Shown in pieces: positions 29,238 to 37,986 of a stretch of DNA of 64,000 nucleotides. Each line of letters begins with the position of its first letter. The stretch's first letter is position 1. Origin of the DNA: an uncultured Sphingomonadales bacterium (GTDB lineage Bacteria; Pseudomonadota; Alphaproteobacteria; Sphingomonadales; Sphingomonadaceae); assembly GCA_903832325.1 (NCBI GenBank), contig CAILBC010000043.1:96110-160109 (forward strand), written 5' to 3'. The position numbers and the translations under genes were made by a program. Below the pieces are notes generated by a model that did no database searches, had not been told where the DNA came from, and saw only the letters and a list, made by a program, of their open reading frames with translations.

Positions 29238-30605
29238 ATGTCTGTGCATCGCCCACGCCTGCCGCTTGGCCGGATTCTGGAAATGAACCTGGGTTTTCTC
29301 GGGTTGCAGTTCAGTTTCGGCCTGCAACAGGGCAACATGGCGCCGATCTACAGCTATCTGGGGGCCAGTGAGAGCCAGTTGCCGTTGCTGCAACTGGCCG
29401 GGCCGATGACCGGATTGCTGATCCAGCCGCTGATCGGCGCAATGAGCGACCGCACGACCGGGCGCTGGGGACGGCGCACTCCCTATTTCGTCGCCGGAGC
29501 GGCGCTGTGCTTTGCCGGCCTTGCGCTGATGCCGCTGTCGGCATCGATCCTGATGGCGGCGTCGCTGCTGTGGCTGCTTGATGCAGGCAACAACATTACG
29601 ATGGAACCCTATCGCGCCTATGTGTCGGATCGGCTTGATCCGTCGCAGCGCCAGTTCGGCTTTCTGTCGCAAAGCGCGTTCACCGGCCTTGCCCAGATGC
29701 TGGCGTTTCTTACCCCGTCGATCCTGGTCGGGCTGGGCATGAACCAGGATTGGGTCGATGCGCACCATATTCCCTATACCGTGCGGGTGGTGTTTTCGAT
29801 TGGCGCGGTGCTGTCGCTGACGACGATCCTGTGGTCGATCTGGCGCGTGCCCGAATTGCCGCTGCTGCCCGCAGAACGCGCCGAAATCCTGTCGCGCCCG
29901 TCAGGGATCGGCGCCACGCTCATGGAAATCGTCCATGCCATCCGCGACATGCCGCGCGCCATGCGCAAACTGGGGGTGATGAGCCTGTTTCAATGGTTCG
30001 GCATGTCGGGCTATTGGACTTATGCGGTCTATTCGCTGGGCCGCACGATCTATCACACCAGCGATCCGCAGACTTCGGCGTTTCACAGCGCAGTGCTGAC
30101 CAATGGCGAAGTGGCGGCGTTTTATAACGCGGTGGCCTTTGCCGGGGCCTTTGCCATGGTGCCGCTGGCGCGCCGCATCGGCCCGGGGCCGTTGCACGCG
30201 CTGGCGCTGGTCTGCGGCGGGCTGGGGATGATCGCGATGCCGATGATCACCACCAAGGCGTTGCTGTTTGTGCCGGCGATCGGCATCGGGCTGGCCTGGG
30301 GCAGCATCATGGGCAACCCCTATGCCATTCTCACCAGTGCGATCCCTTCGGCACGCACCGGGGTTTATATGGGCATTTTCAACATGATGATCGTGCTGCC
30401 CATGCTGTTTTTCGCCGTGGTGATGAGCAGGCTTGACCTGGGCGTGGTGTCGATCGGGTTTGATGCCTATCACCGCGCGCTGGCGAGCGATCCGCGCAAC
30501 ATGCTGCGCGTGTGCGGCGCCTGCCTGATCGCCGCGGGTGTCGCGGTGGCCTGGGTGGAAGAAGGCCGCCCCCGCGCCGAAGCCCTGGCGCCCGCCGCGG
30601 CATGA
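29238..30605 (+). CDS. MFS sugar transporter, GPH/SUC type
   Basis: A 455-residue 12-segment transporter of the glycoside-pentoside-hexuronide/sucrose-transporter group. The loop motif SDRTTGRWGRRTPYF (about residues 67-81) is diagnostic. It has no signal peptide and sits in the inner membrane. It probably imports sucrose, raffinose or a related alpha-galactoside by cation symport. ATG 29238 is chosen because GGGGGAG lies 7 bases upstream. Its stop overlaps the GH36 gene (ATGA), and a LacI-type operator lies upstream, so the two form one sugar operon that may run into the levansucrase gene. Confidence 0.9.
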   Translation: MSVHRPRLPLGRILEMNLGFLGLQFSFGLQQGNMAPIYSYLGASESQLPLLQLAGPMTGLLIQPLIGAMSDRTTGRWGRRTPYFVAGAALCFAGLALMPLSASILMAASLLWLLDAGNNITMEPYRAYVSDRLDPSQRQFGFLSQSAFTGLAQMLAFLTPSILVGLGMNQDWVDAHHIPYTVRVVFSIGAVLSLTTILWSIWRVPELPLLPAERAEILSRPSGIGATLMEIVHAIRDMPRAMRKLGVMSLFQWFGMSGYWTYAVYSLGRTIYHTSDPQTSAFHSAVLTNGEVAAFYNAVAFAGAFAMVPLARRIGPGPLHALALVCGGLGMIAMPMITTKALLFVPAIGIGLAWGSIMGNPYAILTSAIPSARTGVYMGIFNMMIVLPMLFFAVVMSRLDLGVVSIGFDAYHRALASDPRNMLRVCGACLIAAGVAVAWVEEGRPRAEALAPAAA

Positions 30606-32773
30606 CCGATTGCGCCGTTCTCCATGCCGGTGGCGGCACCCTGGTGATCGAGCCGATGCCCGATGGCGCGCCGGTGTGGCGCCATTGCGGGCGGCGGGTT
30701 GTGCCGGGTGCGCTGCCACCGCTGGCGATCACGCGCACGGCCGCCTCGTTTTCGCTCGATCGCGATTGCCCGCTGGCCACTGCCCCGGTGGCAGGGGCGG
30801 GCTGGTTCGGGCCGCAGATCGTCGCGCTGCGGCGCGATGGTGCGGCGCTGGATCTGGCCTGGACCGCATCGCGAATGGTGGCGGATGATGCTGCGATCAC
30901 GATCGTGCTGCACGATGCTGTGGCCGGGATCGAACTGGCGCAGCATTGGCGCCGAGACACCGATGCCGGCTGGCGCGTGGGCGCCGTGGTGACCAATCGC
31001 GGCGCGGCGTCCGTGACGATTGACTGGCTGGCCAGCGTGCTGGTGCCGCTGCCCGCCAATGGGTCGTCTGATTTTGCGCGGGTGATCGCCTGGCGCGGGC
31101 GGCACAATGCCGAGCTGGTCGAAACTGCCGAGGATTTGCCCGAAACGATCTGGCTGCGCGAAACGCGGCGCGGGATTTCCGGGCATGGCGGCGCGCCGGG
31201 CGTCTATCTGCTGGGCGCGGGCGCAGGCTGGCATGCGGGCGATGCGCTGGCGGTGCAACTGTGCTGGTCGGGCGACAGCCGCATCGCGATCGAGCGCGAT
31301 GATGAAGGCTTTCACATCCTGTCGGCCGGCGCCTTGCTGCAACCGGGAGAGGCCGTGCTGGCCCCTGGCGAAAGCCGCGCCGCGCCCGATGCCCTGCTGG
31401 CAATCGGCACGGCCGGGCGCAATGGCGTGATGGCGGCGCAGCACGCCATGGTGCGCGCGATGCAGTGCTGGCCGGGTGCAGCGGGGGCGGCCGGACCAAT
31501 GACCCTGCGCAAGGTCCATCTGAACAGCTGGGAAGCGTGCTATTTTGATCACGACGCGGATCGCATACTGGCGCTGGCGCGTGCCGCCGCGGCGATCGGT
31601 ATCGAGCGCTTCGTGCTCGATGATGGCTGGTTTGCCGGGCGCAATGATGACAGCGCCGGGCTGGGCGACTGGATTCCCGATCGGATCAAATATCCGCAGG
31701 GCCTTGCCCCGCTGGCCCGGGCCGTGCGCGATCTGGGCATGGAATTCGGGCTTTGGGTCGAACCTGAAATGGTCAATCCCGATAGCGATCTCTTTCGCGC
31801 GCATCCGGATTGGGCGCTGCACCGCGTGGATGGTCCGTTGCTGACGGCGCGCGGGCAACTGGTGCTGAACCTGGCGCGCGCCGATGTGCGCGATGCGCTG
31901 TTTGATGCGCTGGATGCCGTGCTGCGTTCTGCGCCGATCGGTTACCTGAAATGGGATCACAACCGCGATCTGGTGCCCGCCGGCGGCGCGGCGCAAGTGG
32001 CGGGCACATATGCGCTGCTGGCACGGTTGCGCGCGGCGCATCCCGGGGTGGAAATCGAATCCTGCGCCGGCGGTGGCGGGCGCAGCGATGCCGGGATGGT
32101 GCCGTTTGTGCATCGGTTCTGGACCAGCGACACTATCGATGCGGTCAGCCGCGTGGCGATGCAGCGCGGATTCCTGGCCTTTCTTCCGCCCGAAATGATG
32201 GGTAGCCACGTCGGCGCCAGCCCGGCGCACGCCACCGGCCGCAGCCAGAGCCTGGGCTTTCGCGCGGCCGTGGCCAGTGCCGGGCATTTCGGGGTTGAAC
32301 TCGATCCCGATGCGCTCGATCCGGCCGATCGCGCGGCGTTGGCGCAATGGATCGGCTTTGCTCAGGCGGCGCGCGCGCTGGTCCATGGCCAGGGAACGTG
32401 GCTGGGGCAGGGGGCCGACGGGCTGGTGTGGCAGGCGCAGGGCACGGTTGATCATGGCCTGCTGCTATGGGTGATCCGTGCCGCGCCGCCGCTCGATCGG
32501 CGTCCGCAGCCGATTGCGCTGCCATTTCTGGCGAATGCAGGCGATCTTGCCGTTCGCCTGCTCGGCATTGCCGGCGGGCATCAGGGCCACCAGGCACCGG
32601 TGCCGCCAATCTGGGCCGATGATCGTGCGCAGGTCTTTGCCGCAGACTGGCTGGCACAGGCCGGTCTGCCCTTGCCCCCGTTGCGCGCGCACAGCGTTGC
32701 GCTGTTTCATATCGTGCGCGATGCGCCCGGCCAGGTGCCGGTGCTGCCCGCGTTTCCCGTCGAACCTTGCTGA
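30602..32773 (+). CDS. GH36 alpha-galactosidase
   Basis: A 723-residue family 36 alpha-galactosidase. The barrel shows the catalytic nucleophile Asp in YLKWDHNRD (about residue 456) and the acid/base Asp in WTSDTIDAVSR. Earlier landmarks are NSWEACYFD, LDDGWFAGRNDD and GLWVEPEMVN. No signal peptide is present, so it is cytoplasmic and acts on imported galactosides, for example raffinose to sucrose plus galactose. The start ATG 30602 overlaps the transporter stop. The frame upstream of it is a shadow of the transporter. The levansucrase gene begins 15 bp after its stop. Confidence 0.95.
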   Translation: MTDCAVLHAGGGTLVIEPMPDGAPVWRHCGRRVVPGALPPLAITRTAASFSLDRDCPLATAPVAGAGWFGPQIVALRRDGAALDLAWTASRMVADDAAITIVLHDAVAGIELAQHWRRDTDAGWRVGAVVTNRGAASVTIDWLASVLVPLPANGSSDFARVIAWRGRHNAELVETAEDLPETIWLRETRRGISGHGGAPGVYLLGAGAGWHAGDALAVQLCWSGDSRIAIERDDEGFHILSAGALLQPGEAVLAPGESRAAPDALLAIGTAGRNGVMAAQHAMVRAMQCWPGAAGAAGPMTLRKVHLNSWEACYFDHDADRILALARAAAAIGIERFVLDDGWFAGRNDDSAGLGDWIPDRIKYPQGLAPLARAVRDLGMEFGLWVEPEMVNPDSDLFRAHPDWALHRVDGPLLTARGQLVLNLARADVRDALFDALDAVLRSAPIGYLKWDHNRDLVPAGGAAQVAGTYALLARLRAAHPGVEIESCAGGGGRSDAGMVPFVHRFWTSDTIDAVSRVAMQRGFLAFLPPEMMGSHVGASPAHATGRSQSLGFRAAVASAGHFGVELDPDALDPADRAALAQWIGFAQAARALVHGQGTWLGQGADGLVWQAQGTVDHGLLLWVIRAAPPLDRRPQPIALPFLANAGDLAVRLLGIAGGHQGHQAPVPPIWADDRAQVFAADWLAQAGLPLPPLRAHSVALFHIVRDAPGQVPVLPAFPVEPC

Positions 32774-32788
32774 AGACTGCCCCCGTTC

Positions 32789-33961
32789 ATGACCAAAAAC
32801 CAGCCCGACGCTGCACAAGCGCCCAAACCTGCACAAACGATTGATCAATCGATTGTTAACTATGGCGCCGGTCGCTGGGCGCCGCAGGCGTTTGATCACC
32901 TGCCCGTTCTGGCGGTGATCGGCGCGCAGGATGTCGTGCCGATCCTGCCGGGGCTCGATCTGTGGGATTGCTGGCCGCTGGCACACGAAGACGGGCGCAC
33001 TGCGGTTATCGGCGGCCGGCACTGGTGGTTTTTCCTCAGCGCGCCGGCCTTGCCCGATCCGGCAGAGCGCCACCGCATCGCGCGCATCCGCCTGCTGTCG
33101 CACGGTGCAGATGGTTGGCGCGATCATGGTCCGGCGCTGCCCGACGGGCTGAACCCCGGTGCCTGCGAATGGGCGGGCAGCGCAACGCTGGGCGATGATG
33201 GTGCAACGGTGACGCTGTTCTACACCGTGTCGGGCCGCCGCGACGGGCCACCATCGTTCGAACAGCGCCTGTTCGCGGTGACCGGGCATATGCACGACGG
33301 CGCGATCGGGCAGTGGCAGCCCCCGCGCGAAATCATCGTGGCCGATGGGGTCCGCTATGTCTGTGACCGGCAGGAAGTGGAAAACCCGGCGCCGGGATCG
33401 ATCAAGGCGTTTCGCGATCCGGCCTGGTTTCGCGATCCGGCCACCGGCCTGGCGCATGTGCTGTTCACCGCCAGCGCGGCGTGGAGCGACGATCCGCACA
33501 ATGGCCTGATCGGCATTGCCACGCTGCATGACGGACACTGGGTGACAGGCGATCCGCTGATTGAGGCGATCGGCGTGAACAACGAGCTCGAACGGCCATG
33601 CCCGGTCTTTCGCAACGGGCGCTATTACCTGTTCTGGTCAACGCAGCGGCACACGTTTGGCCCCGCTGCCGTCGCCGGGCCAAACGGGATTTATGGTGCT
33701 GTGGCCGATGCCATCACGGCGCCCTGGCGCCCGGTCAACGGCAATGGCCTGGTCGCCGCCAATCCGCTGAACGAACCCACGCAAAGCTATAGCTGGTGGG
33801 TCACCGGCGAAGATGAAGTCTGGAGCTTCACCGATTACTGGGGCATGGCCGGGCGCGCTCTGGCCGATCATCCGGATCTGGTGCGCAGCCATTTCGGCGG
33901 CACGCCCGCGCCGGTGTTCCGCCTGCGGTATGACGGTGACAGCGTGGTGATCGAGGATTGA
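32789..33961 (+). CDS. GH68 levansucrase/inulosucrase-type fructosyltransferase
   Basis: A 390-residue family 68 enzyme, which splits sucrose and transfers the fructosyl unit to water or to growing fructan. Catalytic landmarks are LWDCWPL (nucleophile Asp, about residue 54), KAFRDPAW (RDP stabiliser) and NNELERPCPVF (acid/base Glu), in the order seen in the Zymomonas-type enzymes. No signal peptide is visible; like some Zymomonas enzymes it would be exported by another route or stay inside. The start ATG 32789 has only a weak ribosome-binding site. Two LacI-type operator cores lie inside codons 16-23, within a low-complexity N-terminus ahead of the catalytic domain. Confidence 0.92.
   Translation: MTKNQPDAAQAPKPAQTIDQSIVNYGAGRWAPQAFDHLPVLAVIGAQDVVPILPGLDLWDCWPLAHEDGRTAVIGGRHWWFFLSAPALPDPAERHRIARIRLLSHGADGWRDHGPALPDGLNPGACEWAGSATLGDDGATVTLFYTVSGRRDGPPSFEQRLFAVTGHMHDGAIGQWQPPREIIVADGVRYVCDRQEVENPAPGSIKAFRDPAWFRDPATGLAHVLFTASAAWSDDPHNGLIGIATLHDGHWVTGDPLIEAIGVNNELERPCPVFRNGRYYLFWSTQRHTFGPAAVAGPNGIYGAVADAITAPWRPVNGNGLVAANPLNEPTQSYSWWVTGEDEVWSFTDYWGMAGRALADHPDLVRSHFGGTPAPVFRLRYDGDSVVIED
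32834..32855. promoter_or_regulatory. Paired LacI-type operator cores inside the 5' end of the levansucrase gene
   Basis: CAAACGATTG (32834-32843) and CAATCGATTG (32846-32855), both matching CAAnCGnTTG, with centres 12 bases apart. They encode part of the low-complexity N-terminus. They could act as a roadblock for read-through from the upstream genes or belong to an internal promoter. Confidence 0.55.
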
Positions 33962-33979
33962 TCTGCGCTGCGGATCGCC

Positions 33980-35095
33980 TCAGGCGCTTTCGCGGATGAC
34001 CAGTTCGGGTTGCAGGATCGTGGCGGGGGCGGCAACCCCGCCCATCCGCTGCATCAGGGCGCCCACCATGGCCTTTGCCCCGGCGGCCAGATCCTGGCGC
34101 ACGGTGGTCAATTGCGGCACGGTCTGCGTGGCCAGCGGCAAATCGTCAAACCCCACCACCGCGATCTGCCCGGGCACGGTCATGCCGCGTTCATGCAGCA
34201 CGCGCAGCACCATCATCGCGATCACGTCGGATGCGGCGACAATGCCATCGATATCATTGCCAAGGCTGGCCAATTGCGCCGCCACTTGTTCGCCCACCGC
34301 ATCGCTGGACAATGTGGTGGGCATTTCGCGCAAGGAAACGTCATCGCGCCCGGCAATCGCGTCGCGCACACCGGCCAGGCGGTCGGCAATTTCGGGCCCC
34401 CGGGTTTCGCCCAGAAATGCCAGCCGCCGCTTGCCGATCGCCAGCAGCCGCGCCGCGGCCAGTTGCCCGCCCACCCGGTTGTTGATGCCCACGGTACACT
34501 GCACCGCATCGGGGCTGTGCGACCCCCAGATCACCATCGGCAGATAGCGGCGCGCCACTTCGTCGATCACCGCGCTCTGGTCCGATTGGCCGATCACCAG
34601 CGCGCCATCCAGCATGCCCGATGATACGATCCGGTCGAGCCATTCGGTATCACCGGGAATCACCCGCGACAGCATGATGTCATGCCCGCTTTCGGTCAGC
34701 TCGTCGGCCAGATAGCCAAACAGGCTCATGAAAAACGGGTCGGAAATGTGCTGCCGGCTTTCATGGCCCAGCGGAAACACGATGCCGATCACCCCGGTAC
34801 GCTTGGTGCGCAGCCGGCTGGCCATCTGGTTCAGCCGAAACCCGTGTTCGCGCGCCAGAGTCTGGATGCGTTCGCGAGTCTGCGGATTGACCAGCGATTT
34901 GTCGGCCAGCGCGCGCGAAACCGTACCCGGAGAAACACCTGCCAACCGCGCCAGCTCGGTGATATTGCGAATGCGGCCACGCGGGGGCGCAGATTCGGGC
35001 GAATGCGCGGCCCCATCAACCTTGGCGTCAACCTTGGCGTCAGCCATGACGTCTGGCGCGGTGTCTGGATTTTCGCCGGTCAAGGTTTCGGTCAT
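33980..35095 (-). CDS. LacI-family transcriptional repressor of the sugar locus
   Basis: A 371-residue LacI/GalR regulator. A poorly conserved N-terminal tail of about 40 residues (with a DAKVDAKVDG duplication) precedes the helix-turn-helix (NITELARLAGVSPGTVSRALADKS). The periplasmic-binding-protein-like effector domain follows, from TGVIGIVFP to the end. The start ATG 35095 opens toward the divergent TBDR gene; a second in-frame ATG at 35047 would shorten the tail. The frame further upstream is an antisense shadow of the TBDR and is not part of the gene. It probably binds the CAAnCGnTTG sites of the locus. Sucrose, fructose or a phosphate derivative is the inferred inducer. Confidence 0.93.
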   Translation of the reverse strand: MTETLTGENPDTAPDVMADAKVDAKVDGAAHSPESAPPRGRIRNITELARLAGVSPGTVSRALADKSLVNPQTRERIQTLAREHGFRLNQMASRLRTKRTGVIGIVFPLGHESRQHISDPFFMSLFGYLADELTESGHDIMLSRVIPGDTEWLDRIVSSGMLDGALVIGQSDQSAVIDEVARRYLPMVIWGSHSPDAVQCTVGINNRVGGQLAAARLLAIGKRRLAFLGETRGPEIADRLAGVRDAIAGRDDVSLREMPTTLSSDAVGEQVAAQLASLGNDIDGIVAASDVIAMMVLRVLHERGMTVPGQIAVVGFDDLPLATQTVPQLTTVRQDLAAGAKAMVGALMQRMGGVAAPATILQPELVIRESA

Positions 35096-35249
35096 GATCT
35101 TCGTTTGGCGCGTGGGGCGCGCGAATGCAAGGTGTGGCTTGGCGTATTCGGCTGACACCGTCCCACGCCGGGCGTGACAGAGTGATGCATTGGGGCCACA
35201 TGTGCCTGCCGGCCCGAACCTTGTTTGCAATCCTTTGCAATATGGCTTG

Positions 35250-35259
35250 CAAACGATTG
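35250..35259. promoter_or_regulatory. LacI-type operator core upstream of the sugar TBDR gene
   Basis: CAAACGATTG within TTGCAAACGATTG, identical to the site before the MFS transporter. The divergent 234-bp gap 35096-35329 also holds two TTTGCAAT units (around 35224 and 35234) and AATCGATATTGCAA (about 35264-35277), which look like further half sites. Confidence 0.7.
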
Positions 35260-35329
35260 TAGGAATCGATATTGCAACAGACATACGATCAGACCCATGA
35301 CGGGTCAGACGTCCCATGGGAGGATCCTG

Positions 35330-37849
35330 ATGAAGCGCTCCGCTTTGCTCACCTGTGTTTCCGCCGCAACGCTCGGCCTTGCCGCATTTGCCGCCCCCGC
35401 GTTTGCTGCTGATGCGGCACCTGCTGCCGAAAAGGCCGCGCCGCCTGCGGATACACTGTCTGAAATCGTTGTTACCGCGTCGACCGGCACCAAGTCCAAA
35501 CTCGACAGCTCGGTTTCGATCTCGTCGGTTTCCACCGATGTGATCAACGATTTCCACCCGATGTCGGAAGGTGACCTGCTTCGCCTGCTGCCGGGCATCC
35601 AGCCCAACGTTTCGGGCCCGGGCGGCAACGGCAACTTCGCCGTGCGCGGTCTGCCCGTCGCCACCGGCGGTGCGACTTTTGTCCAGCTGCAGGAAGATGG
35701 CCTGCCCTTCGTCCTTTATGGCGACATGCAATTCGGCAACAACGACTACTGGACCAAGTCGAGCCCGACCGACGAGCGCGTTGAAGCGCTGCGCGGCGGC
35801 ACATCGGCCACGTTCGCCTCGCAGGCGCCGGGTGCAGTGATCAACTACATCTCGAAGACCAGCCGTTCGACCGGTGGTTTCGTTGAGGCCGAAGAAGGCG
35901 TCAACTACAACTACACCAAGCTGAAGTTCCTCGATTCGGGCATCATCAACGATTCGATGTATTACAACATCGGCGGTTTCTATGACGTTGGCCACGGCCC
36001 GAAGCATGCCGGCTACAACGTGTCGAATTCGTACCTGATCAAGGGCAACATCACCCACGAATTTGCCGAGAACAAAGGCTATTTCCGGCTGCTGTTCAAA
36101 TTTGCCGATACGCACGAACCCAATGACACCGGCGGCCCGGCTTGCGGCACCGTGTCGAACGGCGTGGTTTCGCAAATCGGCGGCTGCCCCGGGTTCGACG
36201 GGCGCAAGCAGTCGATCTATTCGCTCCACAATGCCAATGTGTCCTATGTCGATTACAACAGCGGCGGACTTGCCACCCGTCCGCTTGACGGGATTTCGAC
36301 CAAGCAGAAGTCGCTCCAGGCGCAGCTGCACTACAAGTTCGACAATGGCATCACGCTGGATGACAATGCGCGCTATTCGCAGGTCAGCGGTGGTTTCGCG
36401 TCGAACTTCTTTGGCATCGGCCAGGTTTCCAGCCTGACTGCCGGCGGCAACCAGGCGATCTATTCGGTCGGCCCGAATGCCGGCAAGCCGGTGACCGACA
36501 CCTATTACAACAACAACGTCGAAGTCTTTACCAACATCCGTTCGGTCAACAGCTTTGCCAACGATGCAAAGCTGAACTGGAAGGGTGGCATGGGCGGCGA
36601 CCTGCATGCCAACCTGACCGCCGGCTGGTTCTTCATGAGCCAGCAGATCGCGATGGACTGGCACCCCAGCATGTACCAGGACACTGTCACCGGTACGCCG
36701 ATCGATCTTTATGGTGCACAAGGCAACCTGCTGACCGCCAACGGGTATTCGGGCTACAACAACAACTGGGGCTCGTGCTGTTCGCGCACCTATGACTACA
36801 CCTACACCGACAATGCGCCTTATGCGGACCTGATCCTCGATTACGCGCATGTCGAACTTGATGCCTCGGTCCGCCATGACATCAACCATGGTTCGGGTTC
36901 GGGCACCAATGGCAGCGGCACGGTTCACACCCTGATGCAGACGGTGAACGATCCGCTGAAGTCGCTCGAGGCCGGACACCAGGTTTCGTCGACCGTGGCG
37001 ATGCCCTACTTCCTGCCCGATGGCGCCACCGAAACGTTCAACTACAACGTGCCCACCACGTCGTGGTCGGTCGGTCTCAGCTACAAGCCGCAGGAAAACC
37101 TCAATCTGTTCCTGCGCGCTTCGAAGGGTGTGCGTTTCAATTCGGACCGCAGCACGTTCAACGGGTACTTCACCGGCAACGGCACGCTCAATGCGGCCGG
37201 GCTCGCCGCGGCAACCGACAACGTCTATCAGTATGAAGTCGGCCTGAAAAACCGCGGCACGCTGGGTGCGCTGCGCTATTCGACCGAACTGACCGTGTTC
37301 ACCGGTCACTTCAACATCACGACCTATGAGCTCAGCCAGACGATCTGCCCGATCGTGACCGGCAGCCCGACGACGTTCACCTGCATCGTCGCCGACAAGT
37401 ACAAGACTGCCGGTGTGGAATCGTACACCACCGTGCAGCTTGGCGGGCTGAGCATGATTGCCAACCTGACTTACAACAAGGGCAAGAAGGAACCTGTTGG
37501 CGGCACGGCCTATGCCCGCGCCAACAACATTCCGGATCTCGATTACTCGCTGGCGGTCAACTACAAGATCGTTCCGCAGGCTTCGGTCGGGTTTGATGTG
37601 GTCGGCACCAGCAGTGTCTATGGCGGCGACAATATCGTCTATCCGGGCTCGGCAGTGATCAGCGCCAATGTCAAGGTTACCCCAATGCCCAACTTGCAGC
37701 TGGGCCTGAACGTCTACAACCTGTTCAACAGCTATGCGCTGCTGGGCGGGGCGGCGAGCACGGGTGTGGTCAGCGGCAACAGCTTCTATGGCAGCGCCTC
37801 GTTCACCAACGGGCGCATGGTGTCTGCTTCGGCCAAATTCACCTTCTGA
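35330..37849 (+). CDS. TonB-dependent receptor for an oligosaccharide (sucrose/raffinose/fructan locus)
   Basis: An 839-residue TBDR with a signal peptide ending FAADA (about residue 25). The plug domain begins DTLSEIVVTAS and contains RVEALRGGTSATFASQAPGA, and the long barrel ends in Phe (SASAKFTF). The start ATG 35330 follows GGGAGGA at 6 bases. It is divergent from the LacI repressor and carries a LacI-type operator. By context it imports a fructose- or galactose-containing oligosaccharide across the outer membrane. A strong terminator follows, so the halogenase gene downstream is transcribed separately or by read-through. Confidence 0.93.
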   Translation: MKRSALLTCVSAATLGLAAFAAPAFAADAAPAAEKAAPPADTLSEIVVTASTGTKSKLDSSVSISSVSTDVINDFHPMSEGDLLRLLPGIQPNVSGPGGNGNFAVRGLPVATGGATFVQLQEDGLPFVLYGDMQFGNNDYWTKSSPTDERVEALRGGTSATFASQAPGAVINYISKTSRSTGGFVEAEEGVNYNYTKLKFLDSGIINDSMYYNIGGFYDVGHGPKHAGYNVSNSYLIKGNITHEFAENKGYFRLLFKFADTHEPNDTGGPACGTVSNGVVSQIGGCPGFDGRKQSIYSLHNANVSYVDYNSGGLATRPLDGISTKQKSLQAQLHYKFDNGITLDDNARYSQVSGGFASNFFGIGQVSSLTAGGNQAIYSVGPNAGKPVTDTYYNNNVEVFTNIRSVNSFANDAKLNWKGGMGGDLHANLTAGWFFMSQQIAMDWHPSMYQDTVTGTPIDLYGAQGNLLTANGYSGYNNNWGSCCSRTYDYTYTDNAPYADLILDYAHVELDASVRHDINHGSGSGTNGSGTVHTLMQTVNDPLKSLEAGHQVSSTVAMPYFLPDGATETFNYNVPTTSWSVGLSYKPQENLNLFLRASKGVRFNSDRSTFNGYFTGNGTLNAAGLAAATDNVYQYEVGLKNRGTLGALRYSTELTVFTGHFNITTYELSQTICPIVTGSPTTFTCIVADKYKTAGVESYTTVQLGGLSMIANLTYNKGKKEPVGGTAYARANNIPDLDYSLAVNYKIVPQASVGFDVVGTSSVYGGDNIVYPGSAVISANVKVTPMPNLQLGLNVYNLFNSYALLGGAASTGVVSGNSFYGSASFTNGRMVSASAKFTF

Positions 37850-37874
37850 TCCGTTCCCTCTGCGGATCGCAAGG

Positions 37875-37911
37875 CGGGCCGGGCAGGGAAACCTGTCCGG
37901 CCCGTCTTTTT
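37875..37911 (+). terminator. Rho-independent terminator after the sugar TBDR gene
   Basis: A 13-bp stem (CGGGCCGGGCAGG with CCTGTCCGGCCCG, one G-T pair) closed by a GAAA tetraloop and followed by TCTTTTT. It lies 26 bp after the stop codon. Confidence 0.92.
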
Positions 37912-37986
37912 ATTGGCCGGTCATGCGGCTAGGATTGCAGGGGGCGCAGCACTGCGGCGCCTGCTGCGCACACAAAGGAGCTTCTG

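Noticed and set aside
33980..37309. Very long minus-strand open frame (1109 codons) covering the LacI gene and the antisense of the TBDR gene
   Set aside because: Only the part from ATG 35095 encodes a LacI protein. The rest is antisense to a clear TBDR with a good start, and the open frame follows from GC-rich codon bias.
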